The notes beneath the pieces were generated by a model that worked only from the letters and a program-made list of their open reading frames with translations, searched no databases and had not been told where the DNA came from. This document shows, in pieces, positions 33,711 to 42,391 of a stretch of DNA of 59,394 bases (position 1 is the stretch's first letter; every line of letters starts with the position of its first letter). Source of the DNA: an uncultured Eubacteriales bacterium (GTDB lineage: Bacteria > Bacillota > Clostridia > Christensenellales > Aristaeellaceae). The stretch lies in NCBI GenBank assembly GCA_902767565.1, contig CACXHY010000013.1, positions 12,175-71,568 on the forward strand. The letters run 5' to 3'. The position numbers and the translations under genes were made by a program.

Positions 33711-35018
33711 ATGCTGAACGGAATCCGCAAGATCTGGAACACCGTCGAGCTTCGCAAAAAGATCATCTACACGTTCCTGATGCTCCTGCTGTACCGCTTC
33801 GTGTCCGTGATCCCCGCTCCGGGCATCAACGCGGAGTACGCATCTGACATCATGGGCATGTACGCGGAGTCGCTGCCTGTCTTCGGCCTCTTCAGCATGA
33901 TGACCGGCAACGCCTTCAACCAGATGACCGTCATGGCCATGGGCATTACGCCCTACATCAACGCCAGCATCATCATGCAGCTGCTGTGCATCGCCATCCC
34001 GGCGCTGGAGCGGCTGCAGAACGATGAGACCGGCGCGGGCCGTGAAAAGATCAACCGCATCACCCGTTACGTCACCGTCGCGCTGGCTGCGCTGCAGGCT
34101 GTCGGCATCGTCAGCAACCTGACCATGGACGTGGGTTACTACTCCATCCCCATGATCAAGGACGGCGCGTGGTACAACTATGTCCTGGTCGCCATCTCCA
34201 TGGCCGCCGGCACCGCGCTGGCCATGTGGATCGGCGAGCGCATCACCGAGAAGGGCATCGGCAACGGCATCTCCCTGCTGATCTTCGTGGGCATCGTCTC
34301 CAACCTGTTCACGGGCATCATCGGCTCTTTCAACTCCAATGCCGCGACCAGCGGCTGGGTGAACCTGATCGTGATCGTGGTGGTGGCCATCCTGATGACC
34401 ATCGCCGTCACCTTCGTGGAACTGGCCGAGCGCCGCGTGCCGCTGCAGATCGCCAAGCAGACCAAGGGCCGCAGGGTCTACGGCGGACAGAACACCCGCC
34501 TGAGCCTGAAGGTCGTGTCCGTGGGCGTCATGCCGATGATCTTCGCCTACTCCTTCCTGGCTTTCCCGGGAACGATCGCGGCGATCGTCAGCCCCAACGG
34601 CGGCTTCACCCAGTGGTGGAACGCAAACATGGCCAGCAACACCTGGGGATACATCGTGGTCTCCTCCCTGCTGATCATGGCCTTCACCTTCTTCTATTCC
34701 TCCATCAGCTTTGATCCGGCCAAGCAGGCCGAGCAGCTCATCATGCAGGGCGCGACCATCCCCGGTCAGCGCGGCAAGAACATCCGGAACTATCTCCAGA
34801 CCATCGTCTCTAGGCTGAACCTGTTCGCGGCGCTCTTCCTAGCGGTGCTGGCGGCGATCCCGTCCCTGCTGTTCATGCTCCTGCACGTGAGCCTGCCCTT
34901 CGCGGCCAGCTCGATCTTGATCGCCGTCTCCGTGGCTCTGGAAACCATCCGCACCGTTGAGGGCGAGATGAGCATCCGCGGCATCGAGATGGACGTGGAT
35001 CGCGGCGGATTCATGTAA
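33711..35018 (+). CDS. secY: Preprotein translocase subunit SecY
   Basis: 435 residues, 10 predicted transmembrane helices; the channel of the Sec translocon with SecE and SecG. MLLLYRFVSVIPAPGIN, GITPYINASIIMQLL, FPGTIA and IPGQRGKNIRNYLQTIVSRL are conserved. Its GAGGTG RBS lies inside the end of rplO. A strong hairpin at 35028 separates it from adk. Confidence 0.97.
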   Translation: MLNGIRKIWNTVELRKKIIYTFLMLLLYRFVSVIPAPGINAEYASDIMGMYAESLPVFGLFSMMTGNAFNQMTVMAMGITPYINASIIMQLLCIAIPALERLQNDETGAGREKINRITRYVTVALAALQAVGIVSNLTMDVGYYSIPMIKDGAWYNYVLVAISMAAGTALAMWIGERITEKGIGNGISLLIFVGIVSNLFTGIIGSFNSNAATSGWVNLIVIVVVAILMTIAVTFVELAERRVPLQIAKQTKGRRVYGGQNTRLSLKVVSVGVMPMIFAYSFLAFPGTIAAIVSPNGGFTQWWNANMASNTWGYIVVSSLLIMAFTFFYSSISFDPAKQAEQLIMQGATIPGQRGKNIRNYLQTIVSRLNLFAALFLAVLAAIPSLLFMLLHVSLPFAASSILIAVSVALETIRTVEGEMSIRGIEMDVDRGGFM

Positions 35019-35027
35019 GAAAACCGT

Positions 35028-35061
35028 CTCCCACACATCCCCGCGAGGGGGTGTGTGGGAG
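35028..35061 (+). other. Intra-operon hairpin between secY and adk
   Basis: A 15-bp stem (CTCCCACACATCCCC pairing with GGGGGTGTGTGGGAG, one T-G pair) is closed by a GCGA tetraloop of the GNRA kind. No T-run follows, so it is unlikely to be an ordinary terminator. It is better placed to set mRNA stability or processing between secY and adk. Confidence 0.65.
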
Positions 35062-35105
35062 AACGTGCAGCAACCGTTCTTGACGGGACGAAAGGAGCGA
35101 CAGGA

Positions 35106-35729
35106 ATGAACATCATCTTTCTGGGACCTCCCGGCGCGGGCAAGGGAACGCAGGCGCAGCGCATCTGCGCGGCGCTGAACATCCCGCAGATCTCCACCGG
35201 CGACATGCTTCGCCGCGCCATTCAGGATCAGACGCCCACGGGTCTGAAAGCCAAGTCTTTCATGGACGCCGGCGGCCTGGTGCCCGATGACGTCATCATC
35301 GACATCGTGAAGGACCGCCTTCAGGCGGACGACTGCAAGAACGGCTACATCCTCGACGGCTTCCCCCGCACCGTGCCCCAGGCCGAAGCGCTGGAGAAGA
35401 TCGCCGAGATCGATCGGGTGATCGAACTGGACGTGGCGGACGAAGTGCTGATCAAGCGCATCTCCGGCCGCCGTGTGTGCCTCAAGTGCGGCGCGACCTA
35501 TCACATCTCCCTGCTGGGCGACAAGACGACCTGCGACAACTGCGGCGAGACGCTGATCCAGCGGGATGACGACAAGGCCGAGACCGTGCTGAACCGCCTG
35601 ACCTCCTACCACAGCAAGACCGAGCCCCTGGTGAACTTCTACGAGGGACGCGGCAAACTGGTGAAGGTCAACGGTGCCGGCGGCATGGACGAGATCTTCG
35701 CTGAGATCATGAAGGCGCTGCAGGCGTGA
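35106..35729 (+). CDS. adk: Adenylate kinase
   Basis: 207 residues; interconverts ATP, ADP and AMP. The P-loop GPPGAGKGTQA begins at residue 7, AMP-site ISTGDMLR follows, then DGFPRTVPQAE. The LID keeps a zinc site, CLKCGATYH...CDNCGE, as in Gram-positive enzymes. The start at 35106 follows GAAAGGAG. The end overlaps the GTG start of map. Confidence 0.97.
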   Translation: MNIIFLGPPGAGKGTQAQRICAALNIPQISTGDMLRRAIQDQTPTGLKAKSFMDAGGLVPDDVIIDIVKDRLQADDCKNGYILDGFPRTVPQAEALEKIAEIDRVIELDVADEVLIKRISGRRVCLKCGATYHISLLGDKTTCDNCGETLIQRDDDKAETVLNRLTSYHSKTEPLVNFYEGRGKLVKVNGAGGMDEIFAEIMKALQA

Positions 35730-36520
35730 TCACGATCAAGAACGCGGAGCAGATCGCGCTGATGCGCAAGGCCGGCGCGCTGCTGTACGAAACGCTGCGC
35801 ACCGTGGCAAAGGCTGTCCGGCCAGGTGTGACCACGCTGGAACTGGACCGGCTGGCGGAGGCCTTCATCCGGGATCACGGCGCCGTGCCGTCCTTCCTGG
35901 GGTACGAAGGCTTTCCGGGCAGCCTCTGCACATCGGCGGACAACTGCGTGATCCACGGCATCCCGTCCGACAGGCAGGTGCTGCGGGAAGGGACCGTTCT
36001 CTCCCTGGACTGCGGCCTGATCCTTGAGGGCTGGCAGTCAGACAGCGCGCTCACCGTGCCGGTCGGAGAGATCTCATCGGAGGCAAAGCGGCTGATCGGG
36101 ATCACGGAGCGCAGTTTCTTTGCCGGCGCAAAGGCGGCCGTCAACGGGAACCGGCTCGGCGACATCGGGAACGCCGTGCAGCGGGTGGCGGAAAGCGCGG
36201 GCTTCGGCGTCGTGCGGGACTACACCGGTCACGGCATCGGGCGCGACATGCACGAGGAACCCTCGGTGTACAACTTCGGGCGGCCCGGACGCGGACAGCG
36301 CATACAGGCCGGCATGACCCTGGCGATCGAGCCCATGATCACCGCGGGCGACTGGCACACCGATGAGGGTGACGACGGCTGGGCGGTACTGACCCGGGAC
36401 GGGAAACCGGCGGCTCATTACGAGCACACGGTGGTCGTCCGGGACAGCGGCCTGCCCGAGATCCTGACCCTGCCGGGATATCAATGGGAGGAGGAGACCA
36501 ATGGACCCGATCCCCTTTGA
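35726..36520 (+). CDS. map: Methionine aminopeptidase, type I
   Basis: 264 residues; removes the initiator methionine. Metal-site motifs are visible: DCGLILEGWQSDSA (two Asp), GHGIGRDMHEEP (His), AIEPMI (Glu) and HYEHTVVV (Glu). It starts with GTG at 35726, sharing bases with the adk stop codon, and overlaps the KOW-protein gene by 20 bp at its 3' end. Confidence 0.96.
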   Translation: MITIKNAEQIALMRKAGALLYETLRTVAKAVRPGVTTLELDRLAEAFIRDHGAVPSFLGYEGFPGSLCTSADNCVIHGIPSDRQVLREGTVLSLDCGLILEGWQSDSALTVPVGEISSEAKRLIGITERSFFAGAKAAVNGNRLGDIGNAVQRVAESAGFGVVRDYTGHGIGRDMHEEPSVYNFGRPGRGQRIQAGMTLAIEPMITAGDWHTDEGDDGWAVLTRDGKPAAHYEHTVVVRDSGLPEILTLPGYQWEEETNGPDPL

Positions 36521-36800
36521 CGAAGGCCGGGTGGTGATCGCCACCGCGGGCAGGGACCGCAAGCGCGTCTTTGTGGTCACAGGCATCCCGGAGGACGGTT
36601 ATGTGCTGATGTCCGACGGCGATACCCGCAAACTGGATCACCCCAAAAAGAAAAAGATCAAGCATCTCAGGCCGAAGCCCGTGAGAATGGATTCGCTGCC
36701 CGGTCTTCGGGAGGCGAACCGCCTGAAGGACAGCGATATCCGCTCCTTCCTCGCGGCGCATGGATTCGGCCCAGAACAGCCCCTGTGCAAGGAGGACTGA
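36501..36800 (+). CDS. KOW-domain RNA-binding protein (L14e-like)
   Basis: 99 residues. The first ~60 form a KOW-type beta barrel ([32 protein letters not shown] spread over two strands), followed by a basic [14 protein letters not shown] patch. Found between map and infA in many Firmicutes; thought to bind RNA or the ribosome, but not characterised in detail. The start lies inside map, with GGAGGAG upstream. Confidence 0.85.
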   Translation: MDPIPFDEGRVVIATAGRDRKRVFVVTGIPEDGYVLMSDGDTRKLDHPKKKKIKHLRPKPVRMDSLPGLREANRLKDSDIRSFLAAHGFGPEQPLCKED

Positions 36801-36804
36801 AAAC

Positions 36805-37026
36805 TTGTCCAAGGACGATGTCATTGAAATGGACGGAAAGGTCGTGGAGGCCCTTCCGAACGCCATGTTCCGGGTCGAGCTGTCCAACGGCTACCAGATC
36901 ATGGCGCATATCTCCGGAAAAATGCGGCAGAACTTCATCCGCATCTATCCGGGCGATAAAGTTACCGTCGAGCTTTCGCCCTATGATCTGACCCGCGGTC
37001 GGATCACCTGGCGCAGTAAGAGCTGA
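36805..37026 (+). CDS. infA: Translation initiation factor IF-1
   Basis: 73 residues, OB-fold: [21 protein letters not shown], then [20 protein letters not shown] and the C-terminal [13 protein letters not shown]. The proper start is a TTG at 36805 (AAGGAGG about 9 nt upstream), which gives the normal 72-73 residue protein; the longer frame from 36760 lies in the preceding gene. Confidence 0.95.
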   Translation: MSKDDVIEMDGKVVEALPNAMFRVELSNGYQIMAHISGKMRQNFIRIYPGDKVTVELSPYDLTRGRITWRSKS

Positions 37027-37170
<144 letters not shown>

Positions 37171-37182
37171 TCCAACCATAGC

Positions 37183-37208
37183 AAAACCCGCCGGCGACGG
37201 CGGGTTTT
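37183..37208. terminator. Terminator closing the S10-spc operon
   Basis: AAAACCCGCCG-GCGA-CGGCGGGTTTT, an 11-bp perfect stem 13 bp after the rpmJ stop codon. It works from both strands and also serves rfbD, which ends at 37255 on the minus strand. Confidence 0.9.
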
Positions 37209-37254
37209 CACATGGGGCGGAATGCTCCGGCTGTCCCCGGTCCGGGGAGGCGGC

Positions 37255-38115
37255 TCACAGGATCTCCCTGCGGAGCCGCAGCTCCATCAGACAGCGGCGA
37301 AGGGCGTCGCGCCAGGGCGGCAGCCGGTCGAAGCCGCGCTCATCCAGGCAGTTCTTGCTGAGACGGCTGTTGAGGGGACGGCGGGCGGGAGTGGGATAAG
37401 CCACGCTGGGAATGGGCGAGACCACGCAGTGGATCCCCGCGTCGTCGAAGATGGCCTGCGCGAACTCCGCCCAGGAGCAGAAGCCCTCGTTTGTGGCGTG
37501 ATAGAAGCCGTAACGGTCCGTGCGGATCAGGCTGCACAAAAAGGCCGCGAGATCGGGAGCGTAGGTGGGGCTGCCGATCTGGTCGCACACGACGCGGACG
37601 TCCCGGCTGCTTTTCCCGAGCTTCAGCATGGTGCGGAGGAAATTGTGACCGTCGGCGTCATACAGCCAGCTGGTGCGGACCACATAGCAGCGGGTCATCA
37701 GGCTGCGCACGGCCTCCTCTGCCTGCAGCTTGCTCAATCCGTACACGTTCAGCGGCCTGCGTTCGTCCAGCACCTCCCACGGTGTACTGCCCTCACCGTC
37801 AAAGACATAATCGGTCGATATCAGCACAAGGCTGGCGCCCACAGCGAGGGCTGCCCGCGCAAGAAACAGGGAGCTCCAGGCGTTGGAACGCATGCAGAGC
37901 TCGGGCTCGCTTTCGGCTTTGTCGACGGCCGTATACGCGGCGCAATGGACGATCACATCTGGCGTGTCGGCTTGCACAAAGCGCATCACCGCGCCTTCGT
38001 CGGTCAGATCCAGGGTATCGATATCCGTGCCGGTGTATGGGATGCCGCGGCGATGCAGCGCGCTGACCATCGCGCGGCCAAGCTGTCCGTTGGCGCCGGT
38101 TACAAGAACTTTCAC
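37255..38115 (-). CDS. rfbD: dTDP-4-dehydrorhamnose reductase
   Basis: 286 residues, extended SDR fold; NAD(P)H-dependent last step of dTDP-L-rhamnose synthesis. GANGQLGRAM is the dinucleotide-binding loop, STDYVFDGEG and VYGLSKLQAEE give the Ser/Thr-Tyr-Lys triad region, and VRTSWLY follows. The start is GTG at 38115 with GGAGG 9 nt upstream. The other genes of the pathway (rfbA, rfbB, rfbC) are not adjacent. Confidence 0.93.
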   Translation of the reverse strand: MKVLVTGANGQLGRAMVSALHRRGIPYTGTDIDTLDLTDEGAVMRFVQADTPDVIVHCAAYTAVDKAESEPELCMRSNAWSSLFLARAALAVGASLVLISTDYVFDGEGSTPWEVLDERRPLNVYGLSKLQAEEAVRSLMTRCYVVRTSWLYDADGHNFLRTMLKLGKSSRDVRVVCDQIGSPTYAPDLAAFLCSLIRTDRYGFYHATNEGFCSWAEFAQAIFDDAGIHCVVSPIPSVAYPTPARRPLNSRLSKNCLDERGFDRLPPWRDALRRCLMELRLRREIL

Positions 38116-38152
38116 GTTTGCGCACCTCCTGGCGGATGGGGCGGGTTTCCCC

Positions 38153-38181
38153 TTGACAAGACCAATTCCCTTGGCTACAAT
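38153..38181 (+). promoter_or_regulatory. Promoter of the threonine/serine exporter genes
   Basis: Consensus TTGACA (38153-38158), 17 bp, TACAAT (38176-38181). The predicted leader is only about 20-30 nt long. Confidence 0.85.
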
Positions 38182-38214
38182 GCCTCCTGAATACCGGAAA
38201 CGGATGTGACATGG

Positions 38215-39000
38215 ATGACCCTGGAAGAGCAGCGGGGCTGCATGGCCACCCTTCAGCTCGCCGGCCAGCTTATCGTGGAAAGCGGCGGCGAGATCTTTCG
38301 CGTGGAGGAGACCATCACCCGCATGGGTCGGGCCCTCGGCCTGCAGGACGTGGAAGCCTTTGCCGTGCCCAGCGGCATGTTCATCAGCTACCGTCTCAGC
38401 AGCGGCGACATGGAGACCGCTGTCAAACGCCTGCATTTCGGGAGCACGGACCTGTCCCGGGTGGATGAAGTGAATGCCATCTCCCGCAGGGTGGAGGCCG
38501 GCGAGCTGACGCAGCCCCAAGCCCACGAGGCCCTGGAGAGCATCCGCCGTACGGATCGCGGCATCGGCCTGTGGGGCGGGGCGGCGGCGGCCGGTCTGTG
38601 CGCCGCGGGATTCGCCTTCCTTTTCGGCGGGAAATGGCTGGAGTTCCTGATGGCCGGTGCCGTGGCCGGGCTGTGTCAGCTGGTCACCGCGCTGCTGTCG
38701 CGCACCCGCATCAACGGCACCGTGCTGACGATCCTCGGGGGCATGATCAGTGCCCTGATCCCTACCGCGGCCGCGCTGCTCCTGCCGGCCCTGGCGACGG
38801 AACCGACCATCGCCGGGGCGCTGATGCCGCTTCTGCCGGGCCTCACGATGACCAACGCCGTGCAGGACACGGTGCGCGGTGACATGATGGCGGGCCTCAG
38901 CCACGGGCTGCAGGCGCTGTTCACGGCCTGCGCCGCTGCGGGCGGCGCTTTGCTGGCCGCGGCGCTGTTCCGCACCCTGACGGGAGGTGGGATGGGATGA
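38215..39000 (+). CDS. Threonine/serine exporter, ThrE N-terminal domain protein
   Basis: 261 residues. The cytosolic N-terminal part (QLAGQLIVESGGEIFRVEETI and SGMFIS) is the signature of the ThrE_1 family. Helices follow from about residue 115: GLWGGAAAAGLCAAG, FLMAGAVAGL, ISALIPTAAALLLPAL and PLLPGLTMTNAVQD. It forms the larger half of a split exporter whose smaller half follows at 38997 with a 4-bp overlap. The start is ambiguous: ATG at 38215 or GTG at 38206; neither has a strong RBS. Confidence 0.88.
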   Translation: MTLEEQRGCMATLQLAGQLIVESGGEIFRVEETITRMGRALGLQDVEAFAVPSGMFISYRLSSGDMETAVKRLHFGSTDLSRVDEVNAISRRVEAGELTQPQAHEALESIRRTDRGIGLWGGAAAAGLCAAGFAFLFGGKWLEFLMAGAVAGLCQLVTALLSRTRINGTVLTILGGMISALIPTAAALLLPALATEPTIAGALMPLLPGLTMTNAVQDTVRGDMMAGLSHGLQALFTACAAAGGALLAAALFRTLTGGGMG

Positions 39001-39452
39001 TCGCGGAGATCCTGCTTTCCGCCGCCGGATCGTTCCTCGGCTGCTTTGGCTTTGCCGCGCTGGTGCGTGCACCGCGAAGGTCCTGGGTGCCCGCTTCTCT
39101 GATCGGGATGGGAGCCTATATGGTGTTCTGGGGGCTCGCCGCGCTGGGCCTCAGCGAACCTGCCTCCATCTTCTGCGGCTCGCTGGCGGGCTCTTTGGCG
39201 GCGCTGATCTGCGCCCAGAAGATGAAGATGATCAGCACGATCTTCCTGATGCTGTCCATCGTGTCCTTCGTGCCGGGACTCGGCCTCTACCGCGCCATGC
39301 ATTCCTTTGGCAACGCGGAGACGCTCCGCGGCGCGAATGAGGGCACGCGGGCCATGATCACCATTGCCATGATCGTCTTCGGCCAGGGCGTGGGCAGCTT
39401 CATCCACCGCAGCTTCCGCCGTAAGCCCGGCCATCCTCATTCGGACCGCTGA
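38997..39452 (+). CDS. Threonine/serine exporter, ThrE_2 (DUF3815) subunit
   Basis: 151 residues with four to five hydrophobic helices. FVPGLGLYRAMHSF is the conserved segment of the small half of the split exporter. ATGA overlap with the large half means 1:1 translational coupling. Its 3' end overlaps the convergent zinc-ribbon gene by 16 bp. Confidence 0.9.
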   Translation: MIAEILLSAAGSFLGCFGFAALVRAPRRSWVPASLIGMGAYMVFWGLAALGLSEPASIFCGSLAGSLAALICAQKMKMISTIFLMLSIVSFVPGLGLYRAMHSFGNAETLRGANEGTRAMITIAMIVFGQGVGSFIHRSFRRKPGHPHSDR

Positions 39453-39643
39453 AACAGGGTGCAGCCGCTGGCTCTGAACCAGGCGATGCGTTCCCGGATA
39501 TCCTCCGGTCTGACCTCAAACTGATCCGCCAGGCAGTCGACGCAGAAGAAGGACGTCGCGCCCCGGTTGATCAGTTTTTTTGTGACTGCGATCTCGTCGG
39601 GCGTCAATTCCCGTCCGCAGCGGACACAGGTTTCGGCGTTCAT
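39437..39643 (-). CDS. Small zinc-finger protein, unknown function
   Basis: 68 residues with CVRCGRELTPDE at the N-terminus and FFCVDCLADQF about 25 residues later, i.e. two CxxC pairs for one zinc. The rest is a short helical segment (PEDIRERIAWFRASG). Its start overlaps the stop of the alpha-galactosidase gene by 4 bp, so it is coexpressed with it. I recognise no family beyond a zinc ribbon. Confidence 0.8.
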   Translation of the reverse strand: MNAETCVRCGRELTPDEIAVTKKLINRGATSFFCVDCLADQFEVRPEDIRERIAWFRASGCTLFQRSE

Positions 39644-40821
39644 TCCCGCACGAGCTCCGCCGTCAGCACGCGGCAGGCATGGCCCTCGAGCTTCTGATGG
39701 AAGTAGTCCCGGTGAACGCCCAGATCCTCGCCGGTGACGGCATCCTTCAGGTGAAGCGCGACGCCGCTGCCGTAGGGCAGGCCCGCGTCCGCAAAGATGA
39801 AGGGAAACTCGCCGGACTTGGGCGCGAAGTTGAAGTACCCGACGGCGAAGCGGTGATCCGCCAGATGCTTGAAGAGCGTCAGGCCGCTGTCGGGATACTC
39901 ATGCCACCAGCTGCCGGTTTCCGGGTCATATTCGGTGTTCAGCACCCGCCCGCGATACACGGGCTGGGGCACCCGGCCTTCCGGGTCCTGATCGATGGCA
40001 AGCAGACCGGGGTTCAGCAGCAGCTGCTCGGCGAAAGGCTTCATGTTCCGCACGTCTCCGCCGATCATCAGCGGCGCCGACAGCATGCACCACAAGGCGA
40101 ACTGGGTCTGATACTCCTCGTCGGTGCAGGCCTTGCCGAGGGCGACGTTGCCCTTGCCGTACATGCCGACGGTGAGCATGTCGATGTCGTTGAAGCTGTT
40201 GGGGCCGCTCATGCAGAAGTTGTCCAGCTGCCCCCGGGCGATGCCCGAGAAAGACCGGAAGTTGTCCTGGATATCGCCGGTGGAGCGGTACATGTGTACG
40301 CCCAGGGACTTCATCCAGCGCCACGGCTCATCCGTGCCCCAGTTGCAGGCGGCGAAGAGGATGTCCCGCCCGCTGGCCTTCAGCGCCATGGACATGGTGG
40401 CATACCGGTTCCTGCCGTCGGCGCTGGCGGGGAAGTTGCAGAAGTCATACTTGAGGTAGTCCACGCCCCACTCCGCGAAGGTTTGCGCGTCCACGAATTC
40501 GTGGTCGTAGGAGGAGGGATAGCCCGCGCAGGTCTGGACGCCGGCGCAGGAGTACATGCCGAACCTGAAGCCCAGGGAGTGGACATAGTCCGCCAGGGCC
40601 TTCATGCCGTGGGGGAACTTTTCCGGGTCGGGCACCAGCCGGCCGTCGGCGCCGCGTTCCCGCAGGCTCCAGCAGTCGTCGATGACGATGTATTCATAGC
40701 CGGCGTCGAGATAGCCCTTTTCCTTCATGGCGAGGGCGGTCTCCCGGATCAGGCTGTCGGAGATGTTGGATCCGAAGGTGTTCCAGCTGTTCCAGCCCAT
40801 GGGCGGGGTGTGCAGGATCAT
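39640..40821 (-). CDS. Alpha-galactosidase, GH27 family
   Basis: 393 residues, no signal peptide, so intracellular. It hydrolyses terminal alpha-galactosides (melibiose, raffinose-type sugars). PPMGWNSWNTF start, VIDDCWS, the nucleophile D126 in YLKYDFC, and D214 in NDIDMLTVG as acid/base. GH27 members in Firmicutes may also act on alpha-N-acetylgalactosamine or arabinopyranose; the sequence does not decide. AAGGAG precedes the ATG at 40821. It lies in an operon after the membrane protein at 40852. Confidence 0.93.
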   Translation of the reverse strand: MILHTPPMGWNSWNTFGSNISDSLIRETALAMKEKGYLDAGYEYIVIDDCWSLRERGADGRLVPDPEKFPHGMKALADYVHSLGFRFGMYSCAGVQTCAGYPSSYDHEFVDAQTFAEWGVDYLKYDFCNFPASADGRNRYATMSMALKASGRDILFAACNWGTDEPWRWMKSLGVHMYRSTGDIQDNFRSFSGIARGQLDNFCMSGPNSFNDIDMLTVGMYGKGNVALGKACTDEEYQTQFALWCMLSAPLMIGGDVRNMKPFAEQLLLNPGLLAIDQDPEGRVPQPVYRGRVLNTEYDPETGSWWHEYPDSGLTLFKHLADHRFAVGYFNFAPKSGEFPFIFADAGLPYGSGVALHLKDAVTGEDLGVHRDYFHQKLEGHACRVLTAELVRE

Positions 40822-40851
40822 GGCGATCGCTCCTTTGCGCGTCGGTGGGGA

Positions 40852-42324
40852 TCACACGGTCTCTTTGGCGGAACGTTTCCGGGCGTACGGGCTGAGGAAG
40901 CCTACGGCGCAGGCCAGATCGAAGGCAAGGATGTGTGCTGTGGACAGGAGGAAAGATGTACGCTGCCGCGGCAGATACTCCGAGGTCTTGACCGTCTGCA
41001 CATAGATATCCGTTTGCGAATCCAGGACATGGCCTGCCTCGCCGGTGCCTTCCGCCTGCGCGGTCATGATGCTGCAAAGGGCCCAGTCCCCATCCGTGTC
41101 AACGGTGACGATGGCGCCGTCGGTGTCTGTCTGGCCAATGATGCCGCTCAACTCATCGTAGCGGAGAGGAGCCGTTTCGCCGCCCGCGCGGATCCGATAC
41201 AGGGTCAGAGGCGTCTCCCACTCCTCCGGCGTCATGCCGGCCTCGAGGGTCTTCAGCCCATTCTCGAAGACGGTCACGCTCCGGTTCCAGCTGACCGCAT
41301 GGAAAACCAGGAATCCGACGGCCACCGCCGCCATGACGACCGCCGGCCAGGAACGGGGGAAGGGCCCTTTCCATGCGTACAGCACCAGCAGGCCGCCGAT
41401 CAGTACTTCCGTGATGTTGGCGACGCCGCGCCCCATCGGGCTGATCGCGCCGAAACCGCCGGATATGATCCGCAGGGCCAGCATGATCGCTTCCACACCC
41501 GCGAAAATGCTGGCGCAGGAGAGAGCGGCCATTTTGTTTTCGCCGTCCCTGGCCCGGACGGCCATGAAGAACAGCACATCGAAGACGATGACCATCAGGC
41601 CCTGCAGCACGGCGTAGTAGGTCTGCTGCCAGTTGACGGCATAGTTCAGGATAAAGCACAGCGCGCTGACGCCGAAGAGCGCGCCCATCACGGGCAGCTT
41701 CAGGGTCCCGAGCCGGGAGGGAAGCGCGACCTCCGGAGCCGCGCCCGGCTCCCGTTCATTGACCAGCAGGGACAGACGCCGGGTCTCCTTCCGCATATCC
41801 ATGCCGGGGAGCGCCTTCGGGTGTTCCGCCATGATCCGCAGGGCCGCCTTCCGCTCCTCGTGCAGGATGTCCTCCGCTCCGGGGACGGCGGCCAGGCTGT
41901 CCTCCGCGTGCCGGAGAAGATCCATGCAGGCGGTGCGGCGCCGCTCGCTGATCAGCTGCATCTGCTGCCGGTCCTTGGCCACGGTGGAGGAATAGTGCTC
42001 CTCGCTGAAATCGACGGTGCGCATCCACCGCGCCGCCAGTTCCGTCAGCCTCCCGGTCATGGCCCGCAGTACGGTGACCTGCTCCGGGGCATCCTTCAGC
42101 TGCTCCAGGGTGCCGTCCCAGGCGTCCCGGAGCTCCGGAACGGAGGACACCACGTCCTGCGCGCTGATGTTGGACAGGCGGTAGCAGGCCAGAAAATAGG
42201 CGGCCTCATAGCAGTTCGGATCGGCCCGCAGCGCTTCCTCATAGCGGGGCCGGGCTTCAAAGGTGTTGCCCTCGGCTTCGGCAAGGCGCGCCGATTCAAG
42301 GGGCGTAGGATATTTGCCGGGCAT
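40852..42324 (-). CDS. TPR-like membrane protein, unknown function
   Basis: 490 residues. The N-terminus has a TPR-like helix pair (ARLAEAEGNTFEARPRYEEAL, residues ~12-32), then a long helical, partly coiled-coil cytosolic part to about 200. Six or so transmembrane helices (about 225-360 and near 460-480) surround an extracytoplasmic region with Thr/Asp-rich beta pattern. Similar TPR-like starts occur in Firmicute proteins of unknown role. Promoter at 42357. Its stop is 30 bp before the alpha-galactosidase start. Confidence 0.72.
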   Translation of the reverse strand: MPGKYPTPLESARLAEAEGNTFEARPRYEEALRADPNCYEAAYFLACYRLSNISAQDVVSSVPELRDAWDGTLEQLKDAPEQVTVLRAMTGRLTELAARWMRTVDFSEEHYSSTVAKDRQQMQLISERRRTACMDLLRHAEDSLAAVPGAEDILHEERKAALRIMAEHPKALPGMDMRKETRRLSLLVNEREPGAAPEVALPSRLGTLKLPVMGALFGVSALCFILNYAVNWQQTYYAVLQGLMVIVFDVLFFMAVRARDGENKMAALSCASIFAGVEAIMLALRIISGGFGAISPMGRGVANITEVLIGGLLVLYAWKGPFPRSWPAVVMAAVAVGFLVFHAVSWNRSVTVFENGLKTLEAGMTPEEWETPLTLYRIRAGGETAPLRYDELSGIIGQTDTDGAIVTVDTDGDWALCSIMTAQAEGTGEAGHVLDSQTDIYVQTVKTSEYLPRQRTSFLLSTAHILAFDLACAVGFLSPYARKRSAKETV

Positions 42325-42356
42325 GGACTGTCCTCCCGTGATTCATTGTTTGGCCC

Positions 42357-42385
42357 ATTGTATCATGAGCGGGGAAAAAGCTCAA
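42357..42385 (-). promoter_or_regulatory. Promoter of the membrane protein/alpha-galactosidase operon
   Basis: Minus-strand TTGAGC (complement of 42380-42385), 17 bp, TACAAT (complement of 42357-42362). The start point falls about 25 bp before the ATG. Confidence 0.75.
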
Positions 42386-42391
42386 GGGTCG

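Noticed and set aside
35028-35061. secY-adk hairpin as an intrinsic terminator
   Set aside because: No T-run on either strand, and the operon genes continue with normal spacing and RBSs.
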